Assembly: GCA_016707885.1 (NCBI GenBank)
Contig: JADJGU010000003.1
Location: forward strand, 124,001 to 188,000
DNA length: 64,000 nucleotides
Direction: 5' to 3'
Origin: Sphingomonadales bacterium
GTDB lineage: Bacteria > Pseudomonadota > Alphaproteobacteria > Sphingomonadales > Sphingomonadaceae
Under the pieces are notes generated by a model, which saw only the letters and a list, made by a program, of their open reading frames with translations, had not been told where the DNA came from and made no database searches. Shown here in pieces: positions 1 through 10,196 of the stretch. Numbering within the stretch: position 1 is the first letter of the stretch; every line of letters begins with the position of its first letter. The position numbers and the translations under genes were made by a program.

Positions 1-653
1 TTCCAGAACCAGACTGCGGTCCAGATGATTGCAAAAAGGCAGAATATCAGCGTGCCATTGGGCTCGGGCAGCAAGCCGCCGCGCCACAGGAACCACCAGG
101 TGGGGGCACCCATCAGATAGCCATAGGCTGCATAATAGCCGCCGTCGCGATAGGCATTGGCTTCCTGTTCATCGATGGCGCGGGTGTGCCAGAACCAGGC
201 GATGACTGGCATGATGACACCCCAGAAAACCGCCAGCAATACTGCTAGTGCCAGCGGTAACGGGCTATCGGAAAACATGGTTTGCGGATCAGATGGTATC
301 GATCCATCGGTTGCCACCAAGGTGGCGCCAATCACCGCACCCAACAGGCCGCAGCCGACCATGATGTTGCGATTGAGTTTTTCGCGGGTTGTCATCGGGC
401 CGCCGCCGATGCGAATGCGGCGTGCAAGATTCCATTGTGCGTAGATCAGCGCGCCGATGATTGCGACGAGTGCACCGATGATCGCGAACGCTTTCAAAGA
501 AAGCGCTTGGCCGTCTTCGGTAGCTGCAGCGATCACACCGACAATTGCACCTGCGGTGAAAATCATACCGATCGCCGCAACCGTTATCCATGCCAGCGAC
601 CGGCCGATATTGCCTTCCGCTTCTGGGGTTTCCAATTCAGGCAAATCAGCCAT
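1..653 (-). CDS. Multi-pass membrane protein, 3' end outside window (partial)
   Basis: Reading the minus strand from the ATG at 653 gives an open frame of 217 codons that runs off the left edge, so the C-terminus is missing. It starts MADLPELETPEAEGNIGRS and carries four to five hydrophobic stretches, at about residues 22-45, 52-72, 95-113, 128-150 and again near the window edge, so it is probably an inner-membrane protein. Its ATG overlaps the end of the XRE regulator by eight bases, so the two are co-transcribed and translationally coupled. Small XRE regulators are often paired with a membrane protein in this way. I do not recognise a named family and assign no function. Confidence 0.75.
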   Translation of the reverse strand, partial: MADLPELETPEAEGNIGRSLAWITVAAIGMIFTAGAIVGVIAAATEDGQALSLKAFAIIGALVAIIGALIYAQWNLARRIRIGGGPMTTREKLNRNIMVGCGLLGAVIGATLVATDGSIPSDPQTMFSDSPLPLALAVLLAVFWGVIMPVIAWFWHTRAIDEQEANAYRDGGYYAAYGYLMGAPTWWFLWRGGLLPEPNGTLIFCLFAIIWTAVWFW

Positions 654-858
654 TTGTATCTCCATCGAAACCATCGTTAAAAATCTCCTCTATCGACATG
701 CCGAACAGCCGGGCGATCTTGAAGGCGAGCGGGAGCGAGGGATCATATTTCCTCGTCTCGATCGCGTTCACCGCCTGCCGCGATACATCGAGCCTTTCAC
801 CAAGCTCCGCCTGGCTCCATTGGCGCTCTGCGCGCAACACTCTCAATCGGTTCTGCAT
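646..858 (-). CDS. XRE-family helix-turn-helix regulator
   Basis: This 70-residue protein is almost entirely one Cro/CI-type HTH domain. The segment QAELGERLDVSRQAVNAIE (about residues 16-34) fits the XRE helix-turn-helix, and the C-terminus has the usual ARLFGMSIEEIF extension. Compact regulators of this type (YgzD/PbsX-like) usually control their own operon, here the membrane protein that overlaps its 3' end by eight bases. The first repeat of a TGTCAGC/GCTGACA set begins at its start codon and more copies lie upstream, which would suit autoregulation. Target genes and ligand are unknown. Confidence 0.9.
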   Translation of the reverse strand: MQNRLRVLRAERQWSQAELGERLDVSRQAVNAIETRKYDPSLPLAFKIARLFGMSIEEIFNDGFDGDTNG

Positions 859-957
859 GTCAGCTTTTATTGTCCTTGTGTCAGCTTACCCTGACTATAT
901 GTACTGATTCGCTGACAATGTCAATAACCCCTTACATATTGCCATGAACACCTGACA
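858..957. promoter_or_regulatory. Repeated TGTCAGC/GCTGACA half-sites, candidate XRE operator
   Basis: The intergenic region between the XRE regulator and glyQ contains TGTCAGC at 858-864 and 879-885, GCTGACA at 911-917 followed at once by TGTCA (919-923), and CTGACA at 952-957. The 879 and 911 copies form an inverted repeat with a 25-base gap. Such a cluster in front of a small HTH gene suggests autoregulatory binding sites. The assignment to this protein is inference. Confidence 0.4.
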
Positions 958-1048
958 AAGACAGGAATTCTCGGGCTTTGCGCAGGCCATTTGCTGCGCT
1001 GCGGCACAGATGCTTGATTTAGGGGCGTCCATCCGCCAAGGGCGAACC

Positions 1049-1921
1049 ATGTCTGAATCCGGACCCCTAACCTTCCAGGACCTTATCCTGACGCTCCATG
1101 ATTATTGGGGCAAACAGGGCTGTGTCATCCTGCAACCCTATGACATGCGCATGGGCGCGGGCACCTTCCACCCGGCGACCACGCTGCGCGCGCTTGGCCC
1201 CAATCCGTGGAATGCCGCTTATGTGCAGCCCAGCCGCCGCCCGACCGACGGCCGCTATGGTGAAAACCCGAACCGGTTGCAGCATTATTACCAATATCAG
1301 GTGATCATGAAGCCGAGCCCGGCGAACCTGCAGGAACTGTATCTGGGCTCCTTGGATGCGATCGGCATAGATCCACTGAAGCACGATATCCGCTTTGTCG
1401 AGGATGACTGGGAATCGCCCACGCTCGGCGCGTGGGGCCTTGGCTGGGAAGTCTGGTGCGACGGGATGGAAGTCACGCAGTTCACCTATTTCCAGCAAAT
1501 GGGCGGGTTCGATTGCAAGCCGGTGGCTGGCGAATTGACCTACGGGCTCGAACGGCTCGCCATGTATATTCAAGGCAAAGACAGCGTCTACGATCTCGCC
1601 TTCAACAATGCAGGCGTGACTTATGGCGATGTCTTCCACAAGAATGAGGTCGAATTTTCGACCTATAATTTCGAGGTTGCTGACACTGACCAACTGTTCC
1701 AGGGTTTCAAAAATGCCGAGGCAGAGTGCAGGCGCTGCATTGAAGCGGGCGTTCCACTTGCCGCTTATGACCAGGCGATCGAGGCAAGCCACCTGTTCAA
1801 CCTCCTCCAAGCGCGCGGCGTAATCAGCGTGCAGGAACGCGCCAGTTATATCGGCCGCGTGCGCGATCTGGCGAAGGGTTCATGCGAGGCGTGGATGCAC
1901 AAGAATGGGTGGGCGGAATGA
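1049..1921 (+). CDS. glyQ: Glycine--tRNA ligase alpha subunit
   Basis: The 290-residue protein is the catalytic alpha subunit of bacterial alpha2beta2 glycyl-tRNA synthetase, which charges tRNA-Gly in the cytosol. The N-terminal region LTFQDLILTLHDYWGKQGC and the later MRMGAGTFHPATTLRALGP segment are typical of GlyQ. I prefer the ATG at 1049 (MSESGPLTF) over an in-frame ATG at 1010, because GlyQ proteins begin close to this point and the extra 13 residues look non-conserved. The stop overlaps the glyS start in an ATGA, so the two subunits are translationally coupled. Family length is about 290-300 residues, so this one is complete. Confidence 0.97.
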   Translation: MSESGPLTFQDLILTLHDYWGKQGCVILQPYDMRMGAGTFHPATTLRALGPNPWNAAYVQPSRRPTDGRYGENPNRLQHYYQYQVIMKPSPANLQELYLGSLDAIGIDPLKHDIRFVEDDWESPTLGAWGLGWEVWCDGMEVTQFTYFQQMGGFDCKPVAGELTYGLERLAMYIQGKDSVYDLAFNNAGVTYGDVFHKNEVEFSTYNFEVADTDQLFQGFKNAEAECRRCIEAGVPLAAYDQAIEASHLFNLLQARGVISVQERASYIGRVRDLAKGSCEAWMHKNGWAE

Positions 1922-4209
1922 CCGACTTCCTTCTTGAACTGCGCTCTGAAGAAATCCCGGCGCGCATGCAGGATAAGGCGCGCGAGGATCTGGCGCGGCT
2001 GTTCAGCGCCGAACTCGACAAGGCTGGCCTCAAGGCCGCTGATATCATCACCTATGCCACCCCGCGCCGTCTGGCACTGATTGCCAAGGGATTGCCGCTC
2101 GAAACGGAGGCAGTGTCTGAAGAGACCAAGGGCCCCAAAGTCGGCGCGCCGCCGCAGGCGATGGAGGGCTTCCTGCGCAAGGTTGGCCTGACGCAGGATC
2201 AGCTGGTCGAGCGCGACGGCATTTTCTTTGCCGTGGTCGAAAAACCGGGGCGCAAGACTGCCGATGTGCTGGCCGAGGCGATCCCCGCGATCATCCGCGC
2301 CTTCCCCTGGCCCAAATCGCAACGCTGGGGCGCGGCATCGATTTCGACCGAAAGCTTGCGCTGGGTGCGCCCGTTGCAAGGTATCGTCGCGCTGCTGGGC
2401 GATGATGTGGTCGCTTGCGAAATTGACGGCATCGTCAGCGGCTCGGCGACCAAGGGCCACCGCTTCCACCACTCGGGCGAAGTCACAATCGGCAATGCGG
2501 GCGACTATGCGATGAAGCTGCGCGCCGCGCATGTTATCGTCGATCAGGAGGAACGGCGGTCTATCATCCGTGCAGGCGCCGAAAAGGCCGCCACCGATGC
2601 CGGGCTGGTGCTCGTCCCCGACGAAGGGCTGGTCAACGAGAATAGCGGCCTCACCGAATGGCCGGTGCCGATGCTCGGTCGTTTCGATCCGGCGTTTTTG
2701 GAAGTGCCGGAGGAAGTCATCCAGCTGACCGCGCGGGTGAACCAGAAATATTTCGTCTGTCATGATAAGGCTGGCAAACTCGCCAACGCCTTTGTCTGCA
2801 CCGCCAATATTGTCGCGAACGATGGTGGCGCTGCGATTGCTGCGGGCAATGAGAAGGTTCTGGCGGCGCGATTGAGCGATGCGAAGTTCTTCTGGGAGCA
2901 GGACCTGAAGATCCCGCTCGATGAGCAAGCGAAGAAGCTGTCGCAGATCACCTTCCACGAGAAGCTGGGCACCGTTGCCGACAAGGTCGAGCGCGTGGCG
3001 AAGCTGGCACGCTGGTTGGTTGAAGAGGGGATCGTCAATCGGTTGGACGATGCACAATGGGCTGGAGATAAAGCCTATTTCGCATCGATGGCCGAACGCG
3101 CAGCTCGCTTGTGCAAGGCCGATCTGGTTACCGGCATGGTCGGCGAATTTCCCGAACTGCAAGGCATCATGGGCGGTTATTACGCCCGCGCGCAGGGCGA
3201 GGCAGATGTGGTCGCCGACGCGGTGCGCGATCATTACAAGCCGGTCGGACAGGGTGATGATGTGCCGACGGCTCCTGTGACGGTGGCGGTGAGTTTGGCG
3301 GATAAGCTGGATACGCTTGTTGGTTTTTTTGCCGAGGGTATGCCGCCTACCGGCTCTAAGGATCCATTTGCGCTTCGACGGGCTACTTTAGCGGTTCTCG
3401 CAACCTTCGAAACTGGCAACATACGAGTCCCGCTGCTGACCGTATTTAACTCTACGGAAGGCCTTTACGTCGATCAGTTTCGGCAGAGACAGTTGGAAGC
3501 ATCTAGGCAAGCGGAGCAGGCCGCTCGTGAAGCAGGCATTGTAACTTCCGGTGGTGCCATCGGTCTTGCATTAGCAAAAACAACACGGATGGGCTTCGGC
3601 GAGATATTTCTGACAGCTCAACTCTGGGACCTCCTCGACTTCTTCGCCGACCGCCTCAAAGTCCAGCAGCGCGAGGCGGGTGTCCGGCATGACCTGATCG
3701 ATGCGGTGTTTGCGCTGGGTGGGGAAGACGATCTCGTCCGTCTGCTCGCTCGGGTGAGGGCTTTGCAGGGCTTTGTCGGCACCGATGAGGGTGCGAATTT
3801 GCTTGCCGGGTATAAGCGGGCGGCGAATATTTTGAAGGCTGACCCCAACGATAAAAACAACCGTCACCCTGAACTTGTTTCAGGGTCCATCTCGCCTAAC
3901 GACCCTTCGGGTGAGGCTGATAAATGGATGCTGAAACAAGTTCAGCATGACGAATTGGGAGATGCAGAGCGGGGCTTGCTTTTGGCCCTCGACAGCGCCG
4001 AACCCAAGGCTGCGGCGGCCATCGAGGCCGAAAAGTTTGAAGATGCCATGGCGGCACTCGCCTCGCTGCGCGCACCGATAGATGCCTTTTTCGATGGCGT
4101 GATGGTGAATGATCCAGACCCGGCAAAACGGGCGTTCAGGCTGGGATTGCTGGCAAGGTTCCGTGACGCGGTGCACCGCGTGGCGGATTTCTCCCGAATA
4201 GAAGGCTGA
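1918..4209 (+). CDS. glyS: Glycine--tRNA ligase beta subunit, with two in-frame insertions
   Basis: This is the beta subunit of glycyl-tRNA synthetase, starting MTDFLLELRSEEIPARM at the ATG that overlaps the glyQ stop. It contains the usual core (PPTGSKDPFALRRATLAV, then LLDFFADRLKVQQREAGVR) and the C-terminal tRNA-binding region. At 763 residues it is longer than typical GlyS (about 690). Two in-frame insertions account for the excess. One, at about residues 501-565 between the LRRA and DFFADRL motifs, has less biased codon use. The other, at about residues 648-679, is encoded by a palindromic repeat (HPELVSGSI...MLKQVQHDE). The reading frame is intact throughout, so the protein is probably functional. 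Confidence 0.96.
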   Translation: MTDFLLELRSEEIPARMQDKAREDLARLFSAELDKAGLKAADIITYATPRRLALIAKGLPLETEAVSEETKGPKVGAPPQAMEGFLRKVGLTQDQLVERDGIFFAVVEKPGRKTADVLAEAIPAIIRAFPWPKSQRWGAASISTESLRWVRPLQGIVALLGDDVVACEIDGIVSGSATKGHRFHHSGEVTIGNAGDYAMKLRAAHVIVDQEERRSIIRAGAEKAATDAGLVLVPDEGLVNENSGLTEWPVPMLGRFDPAFLEVPEEVIQLTARVNQKYFVCHDKAGKLANAFVCTANIVANDGGAAIAAGNEKVLAARLSDAKFFWEQDLKIPLDEQAKKLSQITFHEKLGTVADKVERVAKLARWLVEEGIVNRLDDAQWAGDKAYFASMAERAARLCKADLVTGMVGEFPELQGIMGGYYARAQGEADVVADAVRDHYKPVGQGDDVPTAPVTVAVSLADKLDTLVGFFAEGMPPTGSKDPFALRRATLAVLATFETGNIRVPLLTVFNSTEGLYVDQFRQRQLEASRQAEQAAREAGIVTSGGAIGLALAKTTRMGFGEIFLTAQLWDLLDFFADRLKVQQREAGVRHDLIDAVFALGGEDDLVRLLARVRALQGFVGTDEGANLLAGYKRAANILKADPNDKNNRHPELVSGSISPNDPSGEADKWMLKQVQHDELGDAERGLLLALDSAEPKAAAAIEAEKFEDAMAALASLRAPIDAFFDGVMVNDPDPAKRAFRLGLLARFRDAVHRVADFSRIEG
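3862..3952. repeat. Palindromic repeat element inserted in-frame in glyS
   Basis: The outer arms CGTCACCCTGAACTTG... and ...CAAGTTCAGCATGACG are near-perfect inverted repeats about 28 bases long. An inner hairpin is centred on CCCTTCGGG. The element of about 91 bases is translated as RHPELVSGSI...MLKQVQHDE within GlyS. It resembles the protein-coding palindromic elements described in Rickettsia and the same arm sequences that are dispersed in many sphingomonad genomes; the family link is from memory. It keeps the glyS frame open and adds roughly 30 codons. Confidence 0.85.
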
Positions 4210-4253
4210 CCAATTCTCCCCGGGGAATGCGAAATAGACATAAAGGAAAGTGC

Positions 4254-6899
<2,646 letters not shown>

Positions 6900-6902
6900 G
6901 GG

Positions 6903-6931
6903 TTGCGAACCTCAAACAGCGCGCCTATTGG
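6903..6931 (+). promoter_or_regulatory. Candidate promoter of tRNA-Arg(ACG)
   Basis: TTGCGA (6903-6908) and TATTGG (6926-6931) are separated by 17 bases, and the expected start point near 6938 lies just ahead of the tRNA. The spacing matches the stronger promoter seen before the second tRNA-Arg gene. Assignment rests on spacing and position only. Confidence 0.45.
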
Positions 6932-6942
6932 CACGCCTCCAC

Positions 6943-7019
6943 GCACCCATAGCTCAGCTGGATAGAGCACCAGACTACGAATCTGGGGGTCGGACGTTCG
7001 AATCGTTCTGGGTGCGCCA
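6943..7019 (+). tRNA. tRNA-Arg (anticodon ACG)
   Basis: The acceptor arms GCACCCA and TGGGTGC pair fully, followed by discriminator G and an encoded CCA. The anticodon stem CCAGA/TCTGG encloses the loop CTACGAA, giving anticodon ACG, which after A34-to-inosine deamination reads the CGN family. The T-loop TTCGAAT is canonical. It sits between ppdK and queC. Confidence 0.97.
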
Positions 7020-7052
7020 TTTTCCTCTCCTGTGCGTGAGAGCCACCTTTCC

Positions 7053-7736
7053 ATGACCGCCAAAGCCAAATCTGCCGTCGTCCTGTTGTCCGGCGGACTA
7101 GACTCTATGGTTGTCGCTGGACTAGCGCGCGAGGCGGGCTATGCGGTGCACGCGCTGACTGTTGACTATAACCAGCGCCACCGGATCGAGCTGGAAAGCG
7201 CCGCGCGCATCGCTGCGCATTTGGGTGCCGCCGAACATATCGTATTGCCGCTCGACCTTCGCCGCTTTGGCGGTTCGGCGTTGACCGCCGATATCAACGT
7301 CCCGAAAGATGGTGTTGACGAAAGCGCTATCCCGGTGACCTATGTGCCCGCGCGCAACACAATATTTCTGTCGCTGTGTCTTGGCTTGGCCGAAGCGCGC
7401 GGCGCGCGCGACCTGTTTATAGGGGTCAATGCGCTCGACTATTCGGGCTATCCCGATTGCCGCCCGGAATTCATCCACGCCTTTGAGGATATGGCAAATC
7501 TGGCGACCAAGGCGGGTGTAGAGGGTGACCGCTTCACTGTGCATACCCCGCTGCAGCACATGACCAAGGCCGACATCGCGCGCGAAGCGCACCGGCTGGG
7601 CCTCGATGCGGGGATGAGCTGGACCTGCTATGATCCGACGGCCGACAATAAGGCCTGCGGGAAATGTGACAGCTGCCGTCTGCGCGCCAAGGGCTTCATC
7701 GATGCGGGCCTGCCAGACCCCACGGTTTACGCATGA
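7053..7736 (+). CDS. queC: 7-cyano-7-deazaguanine synthase
   Basis: QueC converts 7-carboxy-7-deazaguanine to preQ0 using ATP and ammonia, a step of queuosine biosynthesis. The 227-residue protein has the PP-loop ATP pyrophosphatase motif SGGLDS at residues 13-18 and a C-terminal zinc site formed by C192, C202, C205 and C208 (CGKCDSC). The ATG at 7053 (MTAKAKSAVV) places the P-loop at the usual distance from the N-terminus. The stop overlaps the queE start in ATGA, so the two successive pathway enzymes are coupled. Length is normal. Confidence 0.97.
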   Translation: MTAKAKSAVVLLSGGLDSMVVAGLAREAGYAVHALTVDYNQRHRIELESAARIAAHLGAAEHIVLPLDLRRFGGSALTADINVPKDGVDESAIPVTYVPARNTIFLSLCLGLAEARGARDLFIGVNALDYSGYPDCRPEFIHAFEDMANLATKAGVEGDRFTVHTPLQHMTKADIAREAHRLGLDAGMSWTCYDPTADNKACGKCDSCRLRAKGFIDAGLPDPTVYA

Positions 7737-8371
7737 GCTACGCGGTCAAGGAAATCTTCCTGACCTTGCAAGGTGAGGGGGTGCACGCCGGACGGCGGGC
7801 GGTGTTCCTGCGCTTTGCCGGATGCAATTTGTGGACAGGTCGTGAGGAGGACCGATCCTCTGCGATTTGCCAGTTCTGCGATACTGATTTTATTGGCATG
7901 GATGGCGAAAATGGCGGCCGATATGAAGCTGAGGCTTTGGCTGCGAAGGTTGCCGGGCTTTGGGGTGAGGGAACCGAACACCGCTATGTCGTGATGACCG
8001 GCGGCGAGCCTATGCTGCAAGTAGACGACGCAATAGTCGATGCCTTGCACAATCATGGCTTTACCATCGCAATCGAAAGCAACGGCACACTTCCCGTGCA
8101 TCCCGGCATAGACTGGATATGCATCAGCCCCAAGGCAGGCAGCGCGGTCTTCCAGCGGCAGGGCAATGAGCTCAAGCTGGTCTGGCCACAGCCTGGTAGT
8201 GACACCTTGGCAATGGAAAGCTGGAGCTTCGACAATTTCCTTATCCAGCCGATGGACAGCGGTGATTCGGGCGTCAACGAGTCGAACCGCAAATCCGCCA
8301 TCGAATTTGTTTCGAAAAACCCGAAATGGCGACTTTCTCTCCAGAATCACAAGCTGTTAGGTCTGCCCTGA
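7733..8371 (+). CDS. queE: 7-carboxy-7-deazaguanine synthase (radical SAM)
   Basis: QueE is the radical-SAM enzyme that ring-contracts 6-carboxytetrahydropterin to 7-carboxy-7-deazaguanine, the substrate of the upstream QueC. The iron-sulphur cluster cysteines are in the spaced form known for many QueE proteins: a first Cys in FAGCNLW and then CQFC after a 14-residue insert, rather than CxxxCxxC. MTGGEPMLQ follows as the SAM-binding GGE motif. It is 212 residues long, a normal size. It overlaps queC by four bases and is followed by a small hairpin terminator. Confidence 0.96.
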   Translation: MSYAVKEIFLTLQGEGVHAGRRAVFLRFAGCNLWTGREEDRSSAICQFCDTDFIGMDGENGGRYEAEALAAKVAGLWGEGTEHRYVVMTGGEPMLQVDDAIVDALHNHGFTIAIESNGTLPVHPGIDWICISPKAGSAVFQRQGNELKLVWPQPGSDTLAMESWSFDNFLIQPMDSGDSGVNESNRKSAIEFVSKNPKWRLSLQNHKLLGLP

Positions 8372-8372
8372 C

Positions 8373-8392
8373 GGGGTTGGTAAACCCCTTTG
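8373..8392 (+). terminator. Small hairpin after queE
   Basis: GGGGTT (8373-8378), loop GGTA, AACCCC (8383-8388) form a six-pair stem followed by TTTGACTT, starting just after the queE stop. The short stem and short T tract make it a weak terminator candidate. Confidence 0.45.
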
Positions 8393-8450
8393 ACTTCAAG
8401 TCACTTTGGTGACAATCTCGTCAATGGAGAGATTACAGGGGAGAGATGTA

Positions 8451-8795
8451 ATGGCCAAAGCGCACTCGGTGCAGCATTCGCGTTCTCGTTTTAGCTGTGC
8501 GAAACGCATGAGTACCCACATTGCCTATGCGCTGGTGGTTTATACGCTTCTCCTGATCTTCATTGTCTCCCCCGAACTTGAAACCAAGGGTATGGCCATA
8601 TGGCCCTATCTCGCGCTTGTTGCGCTGGTTGGTGCAGTCATTCCTGTTTGCCGCAATATCGAACGCCGCTGGCAATCGCTGGATGCCGATGGCTCTGGCG
8701 AACTGGAAGGCCAATTGAAATTTGACGAGGCGAAATTGTGGATTGGTGCCATCGGCATCCCGGTGGTGCTGATGCTTTTCTTCAAGCTAGTCTGA
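8451..8795 (+). CDS. Small membrane protein with an EF-hand-like segment
   Basis: This is a 114-residue protein I do not recognise. The start at 8451 (MAKAHSVQH) is preceded by a GGGGAGAG ribosome-binding site; the in-frame ATG at 8406 lacks one. Hydrophobic stretches near residues 22-40, 48-62 and 96-112 indicate two or three membrane spans. The soluble loop between them contains DADGSGELE, which resembles an EF-hand calcium loop, but the usual acidic residue at loop position 12 is missing. It stands alone between queE and pmbA with its own upstream region. Confidence 0.7.
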   Translation: MAKAHSVQHSRSRFSCAKRMSTHIAYALVVYTLLLIFIVSPELETKGMAIWPYLALVALVGAVIPVCRNIERRWQSLDADGSGELEGQLKFDEAKLWIGAIGIPVVLMLFFKLV

Positions 8796-8814
8796 GTCGC
8801 ATCCCAACCCACAA

Positions 8815-8843
8815 TTGACGCTATTCCCGCCCGCGCCTAAGCG
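8815..8843 (+). promoter_or_regulatory. Promoter of pmbA, apparently leaderless
   Basis: TTGACG (8815-8820), a 17-base spacer and TAAGCG (8838-8843) match the arrangement before tRNA-Arg(CCT), TTGACG-N17-TAAGGC. Both even share the bases CTAT after the -35 box. The expected transcription start, about seven bases after the -10, falls on the pmbA ATG at 8850, so the mRNA would have no leader. No Shine-Dalgarno sequence is seen. Confidence 0.6.
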
Positions 8844-8849
8844 GGATGG

Positions 8850-10196
8850 ATGCTGACACCCAATGAAGCGCTCGATCGCGCCGTAAATCTCGTCGAACAA
8901 GCCAAAAAGGCAGGCGCTGACGCCGCCGATGCCGTCTATCACTGCGATGCTTCGACCGAAGTCCAGGTGCGTCTGGGCGCGCTGGAAGATGTCGTGCGGT
9001 CGGAAGGTGAGGAAATTGGCCTGCGCGTTTTCCTCGGCCAGCGTTCGGCCACCATTTCCTCCTCAAGTATGAACCCCGAGGTACTGAGGGGGCTGGTAAA
9101 CCGTGCACTCGATATGGCGCGTGAGGCTCCCGAGGATCCCTATGCAGGGCTGGCGCCGCAAGACATGCTGCTGCAGGGCGCCATCCCAGATGTTCAGAGC
9201 GACGACGGTCTGGACCCCGATCCACAATCGCTGCGTGAGGTGGCTCTGTCCTGCGAAGATGCCGCGCGCGCCGTCAAGGGCGTGACCAATAGCGAGGGGG
9301 CTGGCGCCAGTGCAGGCCGCTCGATCTTTGCACTTGCGACCAGCCATGGCTTTGCCGGTGCCAATCATGCCTCGGGTTATGGCGTTTCGGCCAGCGTCCT
9401 CGCAGGCGAAGGCGATGCCAAGGAGCGCGACTATGACTGGCGTTCGGCACGCCACCGCGTCGATCTCGACAGCGCTGAGGCCATAGGCAAGCGGGCAGGC
9501 GAGCGCGCCGTACGACGCGTCAATCCAGGCGCAGTAAAGAGCGGAACCCTACCTGTCCTCTTCGACCCGCGCATTGGTGGTTCACTGGTCGGGCATCTGA
9601 TGGGCGCGATCGGCGGCAGCATGATTGCGCGCAAGACCAGCTTCTTGCTCGACGCATTGGGCGAGGCGCTGTTCGATAGCGCGATCAGCGTCATCGATGA
9701 TCCCTTGCGTCCGCGCGGCCTTGGCAGCCGGGCTTTTGACGGCGAAGGCTTGCCAACGGCACGCACTGCTGTGATCGACAAAGGCGTGCTGACCGGCTGG
9801 ATGATGGAAAGCGCCGCAGCACGGCAATTGGGCCTAAAGCCCACCGGCCATGCCAGCCGGGGCGGCAGCGGCGCTCCGGGAACCAGCCCGTCCAATCTGC
9901 ACCTCGAAGGCGGGGCGCTATCGGTGGCCGAGCTGATTTCGGATATCGACTATGGTGTCTATATCCATGAATTGTCAGGGCAAGGTGTAAATTTAGTCAC
10001 CGGTGATTACAGTCGTGGTGCTGCGGGTTTCCTGATCGAAAAGGGAGAAATCACCGGCCCGGTCAGCGAATTCACCATCGCCGGAAATCTGAAAGACATG
10101 TTCCGCGCACTAACGCCCGCCAACGACCTTGAATTCATCCGCTCGACCAATGTGCCGACTTTGCGCATCGACGGGATGATGGTGGCGAGTGCCTGA
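8850..10196 (+). CDS. pmbA: TldE/PmbA-family metalloprotease subunit
   Basis: This 448-residue protein is the non-metal-binding partner (TldE/PmbA) of the TldD/TldE protease, which trims peptides and small modified proteins in the cytosol. The N-terminal part LTPNEALDRAVNLVEQAKKAG and the C-terminal block with GHASRGGSGAPGTSPSNLHL and TGDYSRGAAGFLIEKGEI are diagnostic. The HExxxH motif of TldD is absent, as expected for TldE. The tldD partner is not in this window. The inositol-monophosphatase-family gene overlaps its 3' end by eight bases. The start codon coincides with the predicted transcription start. Confidence 0.93.
   Translation: MLTPNEALDRAVNLVEQAKKAGADAADAVYHCDASTEVQVRLGALEDVVRSEGEEIGLRVFLGQRSATISSSSMNPEVLRGLVNRALDMAREAPEDPYAGLAPQDMLLQGAIPDVQSDDGLDPDPQSLREVALSCEDAARAVKGVTNSEGAGASAGRSIFALATSHGFAGANHASGYGVSASVLAGEGDAKERDYDWRSARHRVDLDSAEAIGKRAGERAVRRVNPGAVKSGTLPVLFDPRIGGSLVGHLMGAIGGSMIARKTSFLLDALGEALFDSAISVIDDPLRPRGLGSRAFDGEGLPTARTAVIDKGVLTGWMMESAAARQLGLKPTGHASRGGSGAPGTSPSNLHLEGGALSVAELISDIDYGVYIHELSGQGVNLVTGDYSRGAAGFLIEKGEITGPVSEFTIAGNLKDMFRALTPANDLEFIRSTNVPTLRIDGMMVASA

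Noticed and set aside
1846..3234. Open frame of 462 codons on the minus strand opposite glyS
   Set aside because: Codon-bias shadow of glyS, without a start context or motifs.
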